A stretch of 64,000 bases of DNA, taken from the NCBI GenBank assembly GCA_038216655.1, contig JBBQPZ010000016.1, forward strand, positions 13,209-77,208, read 5' to 3'. A program made the position numbers and the translations under genes. The DNA is from JAFDWR01 sp038216655. Lineage in GTDB: Bacteria; Armatimonadota; Fimbriimonadia; Fimbriimonadales; Fimbriimonadaceae. The notes below the pieces were generated by a model. It was given only the letters and a program-made list of their open reading frames with translations. It had not been told where the DNA came from and made no database searches. Each line of letters begins with the position of its first letter. The stretch's first letter is position 1. Below, in pieces: positions 34,552 through 46,645 of this stretch.

Positions 34552-34708
34552 CGACTCCTCGTCGGGTCAACCAAGGTAGTGGTAAGCAAGAGGCGCAGGA
34601 TCATCATGGGCAGTCCGTTATTATTGCCCGACTAGAGCGCCGTCGGTATTTCCTCGGACGTGAAACCCCTGGCTTGCGAGAACGGCCACAACCGGGTTAT
34701 CTGCAACC

Positions 34709-35959
34709 GTGGCAAGTCCTGTTGCCGTGAGACCACCGACGGGGACGAGCGTCAGCATCCGCTGGATGTTAGGGATTTCCACGTTCTGGTTTTCCGCTAG
34801 TTACAAGTGGTTTCTGGTCCTGGCCTTCCTGCTCCCGGGCCAGATCGCGCGTATCGTGCCGGGCGGCGAGAAAGGGGCTTATTGGGGGCTGGTGTTCGGA
34901 ATCGGGGCAATCTGGGCGGTGATCGGGCCGGCCCTCTTCGGCGACCTAAGCGATCGATTGGGCGATCGGCGGCCGTTCATGGTCGCGGGGGCCTTCGTGA
35001 CCGTCCTCTCCCTGGCTGTCCTCTTTCATGCCACGGCAATTTGGTCCCTCGCGTTGGGCTACTTGCTGCTCCAAATCGGCGACGACTTGGCGACTGGGCC
35101 GTACAGCGCGGTTATCCCGGAAACGGTCCCTCCAGAGATGCGCGGAACCGCAAGCGGGATCATGGGGATGGCCATGTCCCTGTCCCAAGTCGGCGCGGTG
35201 TTGGCGGTACTCGCAATCGGAAGCTCGCCAGTTGCGATGTACGTCTCGATCGGTGCCCTGAACATCGGCACGACCCTCGTCGGGGTGAAACTTCTGAAGC
35301 GGGGCAAGGCGCGTCAAGGCAAGGGAGTTCCCTTCTTCATCGGATGGCTCTCGCCCTGGAAGCACGGCGATTTTCGGTGGGTTTGGCTCACCCGGTTTCT
35401 CGCCACTCTCGGCTTCTACTTGGTCATCCCCTACGCCAACTTCTATGTCCAGGACATCGTTTCGGACTACGCCCTGTTCGGCCTTCGCCTCGGCTCGGCA
35501 CAGAAGGCGACCGCCGTGATTGCCCTCACGATGGCAATCGCCGGAGCCCTCGGCGCGATCGCAAGCGGGCCGCTCGTGGATCGGATGGGCCGGAAGCCGC
35601 TCACCTATCTCGGCAGTCTGGTGATGTCTGTCGGCCTGATCGCCATGATGTGCCTCCCGGGCATGTTCTTCCTCTGGCTGTTCGCGATCTTCGTCGGTGC
35701 CGGGTACGGCGTCTTCCAGACCGCCAACTGGGCAATGGTCTCCGATGTCCTGCCCGAGAAAGAGGGACTGGGCCGCGACATGGGAATCTGGCAGATGAGC
35801 ATCTCCTCGGTTCAGATCCTAGCCGGCGGGGCGGGGCTTATTTTGACCTTTGGAAACAAGGCGCACTTCGGGCTCGGGTATCAGATCCTCTTCCTACTCG
35901 CCGGCATCGCCGTAGGCTTTGGAGGGTTCGTCTCGAAGTATGTGAGGGGCAGCAGATAG
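34709..35959 (+). CDS. Major facilitator superfamily transporter
   Basis: A 416-residue membrane protein with about 12 transmembrane helices, starting at GTG. The MFS loop-2 signature appears as GDLSDRLGDRRPFM in the N-half and again as GPLVDRMGRKPLTYLG in the C-half, so both six-helix bundles are complete. QIGDDLATGPYSAVIPETVPPEMRGTASG is close to sugar or glycoside carriers of the MelB/SLC45-like group, so an oligosaccharide substrate is plausible next to GH76 and GH127. It ends 13 bases before the P-type ATPase start and may be co-transcribed with it. Confidence 0.85.
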   Translation: MASPVAVRPPTGTSVSIRWMLGISTFWFSASYKWFLVLAFLLPGQIARIVPGGEKGAYWGLVFGIGAIWAVIGPALFGDLSDRLGDRRPFMVAGAFVTVLSLAVLFHATAIWSLALGYLLLQIGDDLATGPYSAVIPETVPPEMRGTASGIMGMAMSLSQVGAVLAVLAIGSSPVAMYVSIGALNIGTTLVGVKLLKRGKARQGKGVPFFIGWLSPWKHGDFRWVWLTRFLATLGFYLVIPYANFYVQDIVSDYALFGLRLGSAQKATAVIALTMAIAGALGAIASGPLVDRMGRKPLTYLGSLVMSVGLIAMMCLPGMFFLWLFAIFVGAGYGVFQTANWAMVSDVLPEKEGLGRDMGIWQMSISSVQILAGGAGLILTFGNKAHFGLGYQILFLLAGIAVGFGGFVSKYVRGSR

Positions 35960-35972
35960 GTCCGGTGGACCG

Positions 35973-38444
<2,472 letters not shown>

Positions 38445-38534
38445 GGTTGATGTCGAGCAATGGGATGACAGGATTTCCCGCGACTTGTGTCCTTGCCGCA
38501 ACCGCGAACAGAATCGAAGCAGGAAGGTGAGACA

Positions 38535-39230
38535 ATGAAGACTCTTGTCGCCGGTCCGATGAAGACCGCCGAATCCGCAGAGGTTCGGTCCGTCATGGTT
38601 CGAAATCTGATGCTCGCGGGTGGCGTGCTGTCCTCCCTCCTTTACGTCGTTATGAACGTCGTTGCGGCGGTGCGATACCCGGGCTACGATCCGTCATCTC
38701 AAACGGTCAGCGAGCTTTCCGCGATCGGCGCGCCGACGCGGACCCTATGGGTTTCTTGGGGTGTCATCTACGACCTCCTCGTTGCGCTGTTCGGCCTGGG
38801 TGTCTGGCGTGCAGCGACCGGGAATCGCTACCTTCGCATCCTGGGTTGCCTCCTGACCGCTTATGGAGTCTTGGGGTTTTTTTGGCCACCCATGCACCTA
38901 CGCGGTGTGCTGCCGTCCCTCACCGACGCCCTGCATATCGGCTGGGCGATCGCAACCGTGCTCCTGATGGTGCTGGCGATTCTGTACGGTTCGGCGGCCC
39001 TTGGAATGACGTTCCGCCTCTACTCGCTCGCTACCCTCGCCGTCCTGCTCACCTTCGGAGCACTGACCGCGCAGCAATCTCCCCGGATTCCCGAGAACCT
39101 GCCAACCCCTTGGATGGGGGTCTGGGAGCGCATTAATATCGGTGTGTTTCTACTGTGGATCGTGGTGCTCGCCGTGACCCTCATGAAACAACCCGCGGAA
39201 GGCTCAGTTGCCTCCGAGGGCCGATCTTAG
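38535..39230 (+). CDS. DUF998 membrane protein
   Basis: A 231-residue protein from the ATG at 38535, chosen for its AGGAAGGTGA ribosome site; the frame is open back to 38487. Six membrane helices are predicted by eye. The DUF998 fingerprint SSQTVSELSAIGAPTR lies after helix 1. No function is established for the family. It follows the P-type ATPase after 90 bases on the same strand. Its last 27 bases overlap the convergent aminotransferase gene. Confidence 0.82.
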   Translation: MKTLVAGPMKTAESAEVRSVMVRNLMLAGGVLSSLLYVVMNVVAAVRYPGYDPSSQTVSELSAIGAPTRTLWVSWGVIYDLLVALFGLGVWRAATGNRYLRILGCLLTAYGVLGFFWPPMHLRGVLPSLTDALHIGWAIATVLLMVLAILYGSAALGMTFRLYSLATLAVLLTFGALTAQQSPRIPENLPTPWMGVWERINIGVFLLWIVVLAVTLMKQPAEGSVASEGRS

Positions 39231-40394
39231 AATTGCGACGTCGCTAACGAAGCTGTCCGCCTTCAACGGTCCGAACGAGAAGCGGATGAAGTTGGCCATC
39301 GGCGAACTGACTCCACGGCGGAACATGTCGCAGAGCGTGCCCGGCAGGATCGCGGCTTCGTGGCTAAACAGCCGCTCGTTGAACTCGTCCGCGGTCAATC
39401 CACCCGGCAGACGAGCCCAGTGGTAAAAGCCTCCCTCGCCGGTAAAGAGATCAAAGCCGAGGGCCAGTAGCGCTTCCCCATAACTGGCTCGCTGGCTCCC
39501 GTAGAACTGCCCTATCGCCTCGCGAGCCTGAGTGGCCCGATCCAAATCGAGCAGCTTCGCGGTACAGATCTGGGACGGACGCGCGACGCCGCCCATCGCG
39601 ATGCTCGAGAAGTTCCGGAACAACTCGATGTTCTCCTTCGAAGCCACCACCCATCCGACCCTCAGGCCAGGAGCCTGGAGACCCTTTGTCGCCGCGCTGA
39701 CAACGAATACGTTGGTCTGGTCGATGTCGCCGACGTAGCGCATCGCGCTATCCGGCTCAGGCGAGTGGAAGAACTCATAGGCCTCGTCGAACAAGCCACC
39801 GCGCCCATCTTCTTTGCAGAAGTCCACGAGCCCTTTGAGGGTGTCGCCACTCCAGGTCACGCCGGTCGGGTTGCACGGATTGCTTTTGACCACAAAGGTC
39901 GATCCCGTTCCCGCCGTCGCTCGATAGTCGCCGAGAGTCGGCTGGAATTGATTCTCAGGGTTGCTCGGGACCAACGCATACTGGCGGCCCAGGATTTGCA
40001 ACGCATCCCAGTAAGGTGTGTATTCGGTCTCCTCGACGAGGACCCGATATTCCGGCCGGAGGAAGGAGAGTGTTGCGTAGATGCCCGGTCGGCCACCGGC
40101 AAAGATCGCCACATTGTCCGTGGTGATCTCTGAGCCATAGAAGTGATTGTAGTAGTCGCGGATCGCCTCCAGAAGCTCCATACCCCCGGTGGCGGGTGGA
40201 TATTTTAGGTCCGTGTGGGTGAAGCTGATCGACGTCGGGATCTCGGGTCCGCCGGGGATCTGTGTGGTTAGTGGGAAACCCTGCGCCCATGGGTGCGTCC
40301 CTTCAGTGCCCATGTACTTGCCGGTGGCGTCGAGGAACTTGAAGAGCGTTTCATAGACACCCATCGGCGGAAAGTGGATCAGTGCGGAAGCCAT
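39204..40394 (-). CDS. Class I/II pyridoxal-phosphate aminotransferase
   Basis: A 396-residue enzyme from the ATG at 40394 (MASALIHFPPMGVYETLF); the frame is open to 40487 but the extra residues are unlike the family. The PLP site shows NPCNPTGV (substrate-binding Asn and Pro), DEAYEFF (the Asp that pairs with the PLP ring nitrogen), and AATKGLQAPGLRVGW with the Schiff-base Lys. It moves an amino group between an amino acid and a 2-oxo acid in the cytoplasm. The substrate cannot be fixed; overall it resembles aspartate/alanine-type members. It has no operon partners. Confidence 0.88.
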   Translation of the reverse strand: MASALIHFPPMGVYETLFKFLDATGKYMGTEGTHPWAQGFPLTTQIPGGPEIPTSISFTHTDLKYPPATGGMELLEAIRDYYNHFYGSEITTDNVAIFAGGRPGIYATLSFLRPEYRVLVEETEYTPYWDALQILGRQYALVPSNPENQFQPTLGDYRATAGTGSTFVVKSNPCNPTGVTWSGDTLKGLVDFCKEDGRGGLFDEAYEFFHSPEPDSAMRYVGDIDQTNVFVVSAATKGLQAPGLRVGWVVASKENIELFRNFSSIAMGGVARPSQICTAKLLDLDRATQAREAIGQFYGSQRASYGEALLALGFDLFTGEGGFYHWARLPGGLTADEFNERLFSHEAAILPGTLCDMFRRGVSSPMANFIRFSFGPLKADSFVSDVAILRSALGGN

Positions 40395-40981
40395 GAGTGA
40401 CGATAATCGTGGCACATTGGGCTCGCCTTGCTCTTGCCGGGATGATTGTGCCCGGGAGTAGGAAGGATTGGGGACATAGCCGTTCACTTAAGGAGATTTG
40501 GCACCTCACGGGTTTCTCTCGAAGAAATCTGCGAGCACCCTCTGGGGTTGGATTTGTTGGGGCTACAGGCCCCGGGGTCGTCGGGCCATTATCCGCCACG
40601 TCTTCAGGATGAGCAGAAGGTGACTCATGGCGGAATTTCCCGTTTTCACTCACTTACACTGCTTACCCACGTTGGCAATGCGGCAAGGTTTCGGATCGGT
40701 GGCGCTTGGCCAGAGGGTTCTCGTCACGTCTGTACGTGCTTGGGATGGGTTTTTGTCAACTGGGTTGGTTGGAGTTTCGTGATCCGTGATTTGAGGATGC
40801 GTTCGTGGCGAACCGCTTTCTGTCGGAGAAATCTGCGACCGCCGGGGTGGCCTTGGACCTTAAGTAAACGTCTATGGGGGTTGGGGGATGGAGGTTCCGG
40901 AGTGCGGTCCTCATTTCGCCGTCTCTTCACCCTCCCGCGCAACCAACTCGGCCACAATCCGTTAACAAACCTCGGAAGACC
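40395..40981. other. Non-coding gap with repeat copies
   Basis: 587 bases without a supportable gene. It contains one copy of a dispersed repeat (40427-40466), a weak inverted copy (about 40925-40958), and two diverged occurrences of an AAATCTGCGA-centred sequence near 40525 and 40830. The promoter of the PH-domain pair should lie at its right end. A 211-codon frame across it has no family likeness. Confidence 0.6.
40427..40466 (+). repeat. Dispersed 40-base repeat, copy 1
   Basis: Matches 46385-46424 at 35 of 40 positions, with core GGGATGnTTGTGnCCGGGAG. A reverse-oriented relative is at 46525-46562, and a weaker one at about 40925-40958. All are in intergenic DNA, which favours a small mobile or palindromic repeat family over a conserved gene part. 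Confidence 0.65.
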
Positions 40982-41482
40982 ATGCAGCCCACTACGCCCC
41001 ATCAAACCACGGACGGACCGCGCAAGATCCATCCCGCGATCCGAATGGTGTGGCTCTTCTCCAACACCGTCACGTTCCTGATCATCGCCATCATCTCCTC
41101 AACAGTCGAGTTCAGCCTCCTAAAGGCGCTTCACGCCCCGTGGCGTTTCCCCATCGTGATGCCGATCCTCTGGGTCGGGATCGGCATCGCTTCGGCCTCA
41201 TTATTGAAGTTGCAATGGGAGAGGTGGCAGTACGAGGTCACCGACCGCGAGGTCATTCTCTCATGGGGAGTTTGGACCCAGACCCGACGCTTCGTCCCCC
41301 GGGATCGCATCCAGCACGTCGACATCACCTCAGGCCCGCTGGCCCGCAAGTTTGGCCTCTCCCACGTCCACCTCTACGTGGCGGGTGCCCACGGGGCGGT
41401 CGGGGGTATCCCCGGTCTGACCCACGAGGAGGCCGAAGCGCTCAGGTCGATGTTGGTGGAGACCCAGGCCGAGCATGTTTGA
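40982..41482 (+). CDS. PH-domain membrane protein (bPH2/DUF304, YdbS-like)
   Basis: A 166-residue protein from the ATG at 40982, where similarity to the family begins. Two membrane helices (VTFLIIAIISSTVEFSLL and VMPILWVGIGIASASLL) precede one bacterial PH domain (WQYEVTDREVILSWGVWTQTRRFVPRDRIQHVDITSGPLARKFGL). It is the YdbS half of the YdbS/YdbT pair known from Bacillus, reported to give resistance to antimicrobial peptides or heterologous toxins. The downstream gene overlaps it by 8 bases, so the two are co-translated and likely form one membrane complex. Confidence 0.87.
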   Translation: MQPTTPHQTTDGPRKIHPAIRMVWLFSNTVTFLIIAIISSTVEFSLLKALHAPWRFPIVMPILWVGIGIASASLLKLQWERWQYEVTDREVILSWGVWTQTRRFVPRDRIQHVDITSGPLARKFGLSHVHLYVAGAHGAVGGIPGLTHEEAEALRSMLVETQAEHV

Positions 41483-42953
41483 TCGGCCCCATCGTCTCCA
41501 CCCGGCCGCGATTGTCATCAACTTCGGGTCCTACTTTGTCAGCACCTCGAAGGCGATGGCGACTCCGCTGATTGCGCTCGTTGCGTCGAATGCGCGCTCG
41601 GGGACCCACATGTTGGCGCTTATGATCGGAGGGTTCCTCGCCCTGATCGGTCTCTTCTCCCTGATCGGTCCGCTTCTCCATTACTTCTCGACCCGCTTCT
41701 ACATTGAGAGCGATGCGCTCGTGATTAACAGCGGGTTCGTCTGGCGCAAGCGTCGAACGATTCCCCTTGCCCGCATCCAGAACGTCAATGTCGAACGAAC
41801 GATTTGGCACCGTATCCTCAACGCGGCCTCGGTGAAGATCGAGACCGCTGCGGGTGCTAAGTCCGAGGGCGACCTCGCCGCCCTATCCCTTGAGGACGCG
41901 AACAAGCTACAGATGGTCTTGCTCCATCATCGCGGCTCCGTCGAAGCCCCGGTCGATCAAGCAAAGCCCACTCCGATTTACTCGCTCACAACGAAGCAGG
42001 TCTTCCTCGCCGGCATGCTCGGCAATCGCGTGGTTTACATCCTCGCCGGTATCTTCAGCGTGTTCCAGTTCGATCGATCCGAGAAGTTGTTCCGTCCGGC
42101 TCTCCAATACATCGGACACCTGAGTCCCATGGCCGCCATCCTTGCCGGCGCGATCGCGTTCTTTGCATTGGTCGTGATCGGATGGCTTGTCTCGATCGTC
42201 ATGTCCGCCACCCGCTTCTACGGCTTCCGCATCGACAAGCACGATCGCGGCCTCCTCCTCAGCCACGGCCTGATCACCCAATTCCGCACCATCGTCCCGG
42301 TCGGGCGTGTCCAAAGCGTCCGGATCGTTGAGCCCATTCTGTTCCGTATGTACGGCTACTGCGAGATGTATGCCGACACTGCCGGCACCTTCGACAAAAA
42401 GGACGTTGGAGCGGCGAACAAGATCTGCCCGCTGCTTCCAGAGGGCCAAGCAAGCCAAATCGGCCAACACCTCCTCCCCGGCTTCGAATTTGAGCGTCTG
42501 CAGTGGCGCCAAGTAAGCCCGCGAACGGTGGCCCGCCACGCCACACGGTACTTCATACAACTTGCCACTCTCTCTGCCTGGCCCTTGGCCCACTGGCTGA
42601 AGTGGAACGCACTATGGTTCGTCATCCCCCTGGCGATCTACTGTTGGATATTGGGACTGTTCTACTTCCATTACGTCGGCTACTCGTTCACCAACGATTT
42701 GCTCGTCGCGCGGAGCGGCGTCTTCCGCAAGCAGGCGGTGATCATCCCGTTCGACCGGATTCAGCATTACACGATCAACTCCTCGCTGTTCCAACGCTGG
42801 TTGGGGCTCACGACCGTGAGCGTGAGCAGTGCAGCTTCGGGCGGGCACGCCATTCACATCGCCGACTTGGAGGCACCCATCGCGGAAACGTTGCGCGTCA
42901 CCATTGGCACCGCGATCAAGAATCATCTGGGCTCCCGTCGCGGCGGGCTCTAA
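41475..42953 (+). CDS. PH-domain membrane protein with repeated bPH2 domains (YdbT-like)
   Basis: A 492-residue membrane protein with three bPH2/DUF304 domains, each introduced by a pair of helices. Domain starts are near FYIESDALVINSGFVWRKRRTIPLARIQNV, FYGFRIDKHDRGLLLSHGLITQFRTIVPVGRVQSV and FTNDLLVARSGVFRKQAVIIPFDRIQHY. It is the normal partner of the YdbS-like protein upstream and overlaps it by 8 bases. The function is in membrane defence or envelope upkeep in Bacillus; here it is inferred. A small GC-rich hairpin follows the stop. Confidence 0.87.
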   Translation: MFDRPHRLHPAAIVINFGSYFVSTSKAMATPLIALVASNARSGTHMLALMIGGFLALIGLFSLIGPLLHYFSTRFYIESDALVINSGFVWRKRRTIPLARIQNVNVERTIWHRILNAASVKIETAAGAKSEGDLAALSLEDANKLQMVLLHHRGSVEAPVDQAKPTPIYSLTTKQVFLAGMLGNRVVYILAGIFSVFQFDRSEKLFRPALQYIGHLSPMAAILAGAIAFFALVVIGWLVSIVMSATRFYGFRIDKHDRGLLLSHGLITQFRTIVPVGRVQSVRIVEPILFRMYGYCEMYADTAGTFDKKDVGAANKICPLLPEGQASQIGQHLLPGFEFERLQWRQVSPRTVARHATRYFIQLATLSAWPLAHWLKWNALWFVIPLAIYCWILGLFYFHYVGYSFTNDLLVARSGVFRKQAVIIPFDRIQHYTINSSLFQRWLGLTTVSVSSAASGGHAIHIADLEAPIAETLRVTIGTAIKNHLGSRRGGL

Positions 42954-42969
42954 CCCCGCCCTCGCGGGG
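42954..42969 (+). terminator. GC-rich hairpin right after the YdbT-like gene
   Basis: CCCCGC pairs with GCGGGG around a CCTC loop, starting with the first base after the stop codon. No T-run follows, so termination may be weak or may need Rho. Confidence 0.4.
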
Positions 42970-43089
42970 GAAGAAGCGGACATCCCCGCGCCGTCACAAG
43001 CCCCAACTCAAGCTCACTCTTCGGCTGTTTGTGCCCAGTTTTGCGGACGGTTCCTTTGGACCTAGTCGCACTCAGGCCACCTGGATAGA

Positions 43090-46000
43090 ATGGCAATCAT
43101 GTGTCTCATTGCCATCATGCTGGCTGCCGGTTTCCAGAGCAGCAATCCCGACTTTGCGCTGGGGCCTGATCCGCTCCTCCTCAGGCATCCGACGATCAAT
43201 CAGACCAGTATCGTCTTCAAGTTCGCCGACAACCTCTGGGAAGTCCCTCGTGCGGGCGGCGATGCCATCCGTCTGACTTCCGCTCCCGGCGTCGTCGGTG
43301 ACCCGTTCTTCTCGCCGGACGGCAAGCACATTGCCTTCTCGGCGAACTACGACGGGCACAACAACGTGTACGTCATTCCGGACCGCGGCGGCGTTCCCAA
43401 GCGTCTCACCGCCCACCCTTCGAGTGAAATCGTTGTGGGCTGGAGTCCGGACAGCAAGTCGGTGATCTTCTCTTCGCATATGCTCTCCAACACCGACCAG
43501 CCGCGCCTCTTCAAGGTGCCGGTCGAGGGCGGCTTTCCGAGTGCGCTTCCCCTCCCTAGCGGAACCGAAGCCTGTTACTCGCCGGACGGTACCCACCTCG
43601 CCTACGTCCCGCTCTTCCGCTGGGAGACCGCGTGGAAGCGATACCGGGGCGGCCAAGCCCTGAAGATTTGGATCGCCGATCTCGCCGATTCGCACGTCAA
43701 GGAGATTCCTCGCAAGAACTGGAATGACAATCAGCCGGTCTGGTTCGGCAACAAGATCTACTACCTCTCTGACCGCACGGGACCCGTTGGTCTCTACAGC
43801 TACGATACCGGTTCGGGTGAAGAGAAGGCAGAGATCGTCGGCAAAGGCTTTGACCTCAAGTCCCTGACCGCTGGTCCGGACGTCCTCGCCTACGAGAAGC
43901 TCGGATCAATCCACCTGTTCGACCCCAAGACACACTCTGACAAGGCCGTCAACGTTTCCGTCCAGGGCGACTTTGGCGGGGTCCGACCTCAATACAAGGA
44001 ACTCGCGCAGTACCTTGACTCCGTCGCGATCTCGCCTAGCGGGAATCGAGTCGCGGTCGCCGCGCGCGGCTTCGTGCTCACCGTGCCCGCGAGCAAAGGA
44101 GACGTCCACACCACCGACGAGACGCAGGGGGTGCATCGACGTGACGTGAGCTGGTCGCCCGACGGCAAGACCATCGCTTACATCACCGACGTCGCCGGAT
44201 ACCGGCAGATAGGATTGTGGGATGTGGCCAGCGAGAAGGAAAAGCGGTACGACATCGGCGGCGCGCCTTCCCTCTACTCCAACCCGACTTGGTCGCCTGA
44301 CTCCTCGAAGATCGAGTACCTCGACTACCGTCAGATTCTCTGGATTCTCGACGTCAAGACCGGCAAGAGCACGAAGGCCATTAGTTGGCCCTCCGCTGCC
44401 GGCCCCTCGCTCCCCGCATGGTCGCCGGACTCGAAGTGGCTGGTCTACTCCGACATCCTGGCCAGCCACTTCCACGTGGTCTGCCTCTACTCGCTTGAGT
44501 CGGGCAAGAGCGTCCAGATCACCGACGGCTTGGCTGACGCCCGGTCTCCGATCTTCGATCGAAGTGGACAGTACGTCTACTTCATCGCCAGCACCCACGT
44601 TGGCCAAGCGGCGACGCTGGGTGACATCTCGCAGTTCAACAATCCGAACCCAGTGTCCTCGCTCTACGCCGTCCTTCTGAGGAAGGGGATGCCGAATCCT
44701 CTCCAACCGGAAAGCGATGAAGAGACGGCCGCTGCGGCACCCGCCGCAAGCGTCGTCCCGAAGGGCTTCTCGATCGACCTCGAAGGGATTGAGGATCGGG
44801 TCATCACCCTTCCCGCCCCCGCTCAGATCTACGCCGGTCTGGAGCCGGCCACCCCGGGCAGCTTCTACGCCTTAGCCGCTCGACCTTCGACGGGCCCAGA
44901 CGCGGTGAGCCCCCTCGTGACGGCGCTGAAGTTCTCCTGGACCACGAAGGCAATCGCTCCCGCGTTCCAGGCGATCACTGGCATCCAGACGACCCCCGAC
45001 GGATCGAAGGTCCTCGTCTCGCGTGGCCCGGCGATCTTCATTGTCCCGACCGCGGCTCCAGTTCCCCTGGAGAGCGGCGCGGTCAACCTGAGCGGCATGA
45101 CGGTCAAGGTCGAGCCGCAGAAGGAGTGGGCACACATCCTTCACGAGATCTGGCACGAGGCTCCGATCCACTTCTACTCGCCCACCACTAATGGGATCAA
45201 CCCGAAGGAGATGGAGAAGCGCTATGAGCCGTTCCTCAAGAACATTGCCTCGCGTGACGACCTGAACCACGTGATCGACGACATGCTCGGCGAGCTTTGC
45301 GTTGGCCACGAGTTTCCCGGCGGCGGCGATATGCCGACCGGACGCCAGGTCAACGGCGGCCTTCTCGGCGCGGACTATGAGTTCGCCAACGGTCACTACC
45401 GAATCAGCCGCGTCTACGACGGCGAGCACTGGAACCCCGAGCTCTACGCGCCGCTTTCCCAGCCGGGAGTGGATGCCAAGGCCGGGGAGTACGTCCTCGA
45501 GATCGACGGCAAGCCGTTGTCCACCTCGACCGACATCTACCTCAGCCTCGAGAACCGCGCCGGGAAGCAGGTGAAGGTCAAGCTCGGCCCGAACGCGGAC
45601 GGCACGGGATCGCGAGTCGTCACCGTCGTCCCCGTGGCGAACGAGTTCGGCCTGCGCAACCGCGCGTGGGAAGAGGACAACCGCCGGATCGTCTCGAAGG
45701 CGACCAACGGTCGCGCCGGATACGTCCACGTCCCGGACACCGAAGTCGGAGGCTGGGTGGCGTTTAACCGCTACTACTATGCCCAGGCAGGTCGAGACGG
45801 CATCGTCGTTGACGAGCGCTTCAACCATGGCGGACTCTTCAACGACTTCATGATCCACGAGATGCAGAAGACGTTGTTCGCCTACTTCGCACCGCGCTAC
45901 GGCACAGACGAACCCACCCCCGCGGCGGCGATCTTTGGGCCGAAGGTGCTGATGATCAACGAATTCGCCGGTTCCGGCGGAGACATGTTCCCGTGGCTCT

Positions 46001-46329
46001 TCCGCCACGACAAGATCGGTCCCCTCATCGGCAAGCGAACCTGGGGCGGCCTCGTCGCCGTGCAGCCGATTCCCCTCGCCGACGGTGGCACCTACACGGC
46101 GCCCGACTTCGCGTTCTACGATCACGTCGCGGGCAAGTGGGACGTCGAGAACTGGGGCGTCGCGCCGGACATCGAGGTCGAACTTGACCCGTACCTGTGG
46201 CGTCGCGGCATCGACTCGCAACTCCAGCGATCGATTGAAGAGATCAACAAGATGCTCGCGAAGTACAAACCGGCCGACCACAAGCGCCCGCCCTATCCAG
46301 ATCGAACGAAGATCGACATTCGATACTAA
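43090..46329 (+). CDS. Tricorn-like protease (S41 family) with signal peptide
   Basis: A 1079-residue exported protein with a signal peptide (MCLIAIMLAAGFQS). The N-terminal half is a WD/TolB-like six- and seven-bladed propeller pair with many SPDGK/SPDSK repeats (about 30-600). Then come a C1-type helical region, a PDZ domain (about 770-850, NRAGKQVKVKLG) and the S41 core, with VDERFNHGG and the nucleophile Ser in FAGSGGDMFPWLF (about 961), close to Ser965 of archaeal tricorn. Length and domain order match tricorn (about 1070). It trims peptides, here outside the cytoplasm. A strong terminator follows. Confidence 0.9.
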   Translation: MAIMCLIAIMLAAGFQSSNPDFALGPDPLLLRHPTINQTSIVFKFADNLWEVPRAGGDAIRLTSAPGVVGDPFFSPDGKHIAFSANYDGHNNVYVIPDRGGVPKRLTAHPSSEIVVGWSPDSKSVIFSSHMLSNTDQPRLFKVPVEGGFPSALPLPSGTEACYSPDGTHLAYVPLFRWETAWKRYRGGQALKIWIADLADSHVKEIPRKNWNDNQPVWFGNKIYYLSDRTGPVGLYSYDTGSGEEKAEIVGKGFDLKSLTAGPDVLAYEKLGSIHLFDPKTHSDKAVNVSVQGDFGGVRPQYKELAQYLDSVAISPSGNRVAVAARGFVLTVPASKGDVHTTDETQGVHRRDVSWSPDGKTIAYITDVAGYRQIGLWDVASEKEKRYDIGGAPSLYSNPTWSPDSSKIEYLDYRQILWILDVKTGKSTKAISWPSAAGPSLPAWSPDSKWLVYSDILASHFHVVCLYSLESGKSVQITDGLADARSPIFDRSGQYVYFIASTHVGQAATLGDISQFNNPNPVSSLYAVLLRKGMPNPLQPESDEETAAAAPAASVVPKGFSIDLEGIEDRVITLPAPAQIYAGLEPATPGSFYALAARPSTGPDAVSPLVTALKFSWTTKAIAPAFQAITGIQTTPDGSKVLVSRGPAIFIVPTAAPVPLESGAVNLSGMTVKVEPQKEWAHILHEIWHEAPIHFYSPTTNGINPKEMEKRYEPFLKNIASRDDLNHVIDDMLGELCVGHEFPGGGDMPTGRQVNGGLLGADYEFANGHYRISRVYDGEHWNPELYAPLSQPGVDAKAGEYVLEIDGKPLSTSTDIYLSLENRAGKQVKVKLGPNADGTGSRVVTVVPVANEFGLRNRAWEEDNRRIVSKATNGRAGYVHVPDTEVGGWVAFNRYYYAQAGRDGIVVDERFNHGGLFNDFMIHEMQKTLFAYFAPRYGTDEPTPAAAIFGPKVLMINEFAGSGGDMFPWLFRHDKIGPLIGKRTWGGLVAVQPIPLADGGTYTAPDFAFYDHVAGKWDVENWGVAPDIEVELDPYLWRRGIDSQLQRSIEEINKMLAKYKPADHKRPPYPDRTKIDIRY

Positions 46330-46360
46330 GCCGAGCCGTGCTGCGGCCGATGCACCATAG

Positions 46361-46386
46361 AGGGGAGTTGGGAGACCAACTCCCCT
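46361..46386 (+). terminator. Terminator hairpin after the tricorn gene
   Basis: A perfect 11-bp stem (46361-46371 with 46376-46386) of the form GGGGAGTTGG closes on a GAGA (GNRA) loop, 32 bases after the stop codon. The following TCCTCTT is only partly T-rich. This is the clearest terminator-like structure in the window. Confidence 0.65.
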
Positions 46387-46562
46387 TCCTCTTGCTGGGA
46401 TGTTTGTGTCCGGGAGGAGGAAGGGGCACGGGATGGAGGTTCTGCGCGGATCTCGCGCGGAAGATGCGTCTTGGTCATGTAGCCGAGGACGGGAGTTCAA
46501 GTTCCGGAAGCTCCACCCCAACCCCCTTCTTTTCCCGCGCACAATCATCGCCGCAAGAGAAG
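46385..46562. repeat. Dispersed repeat copy 2 with an inverted relative
   Basis: 46385-46424 matches 40427-40466 at 35 of 40 positions, and 46525-46562 is a diverged reverse copy sharing CACAATCATC and GCAAGAG. The pair bounds about 178 bases, giving an element with inverted ends. The 316-base gap 46330-46645 holds this, the terminator and presumably the promoter for the next gene, and no coding sequence that can be supported. Confidence 0.55.
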
Positions 46563-46645
46563 GGGCTCAGATTTGACGTGATCTCCGCGCGGCAGATCAA
46601 AGGTCGGTAACCTAATCCAGCCCTCGGAGTGACCCGCCGACCTTG

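Noticed and set aside
40446..41081. 211-codon frame across the gap before the PH-domain genes
   Set aside because: It overlaps the start of a clear PH-domain gene in another frame and shows no family likeness.
44872..46548. 558-codon minus-strand frame
   Set aside because: It mirrors the tricorn protease and only runs into the intergenic repeat; no recognisable domain.
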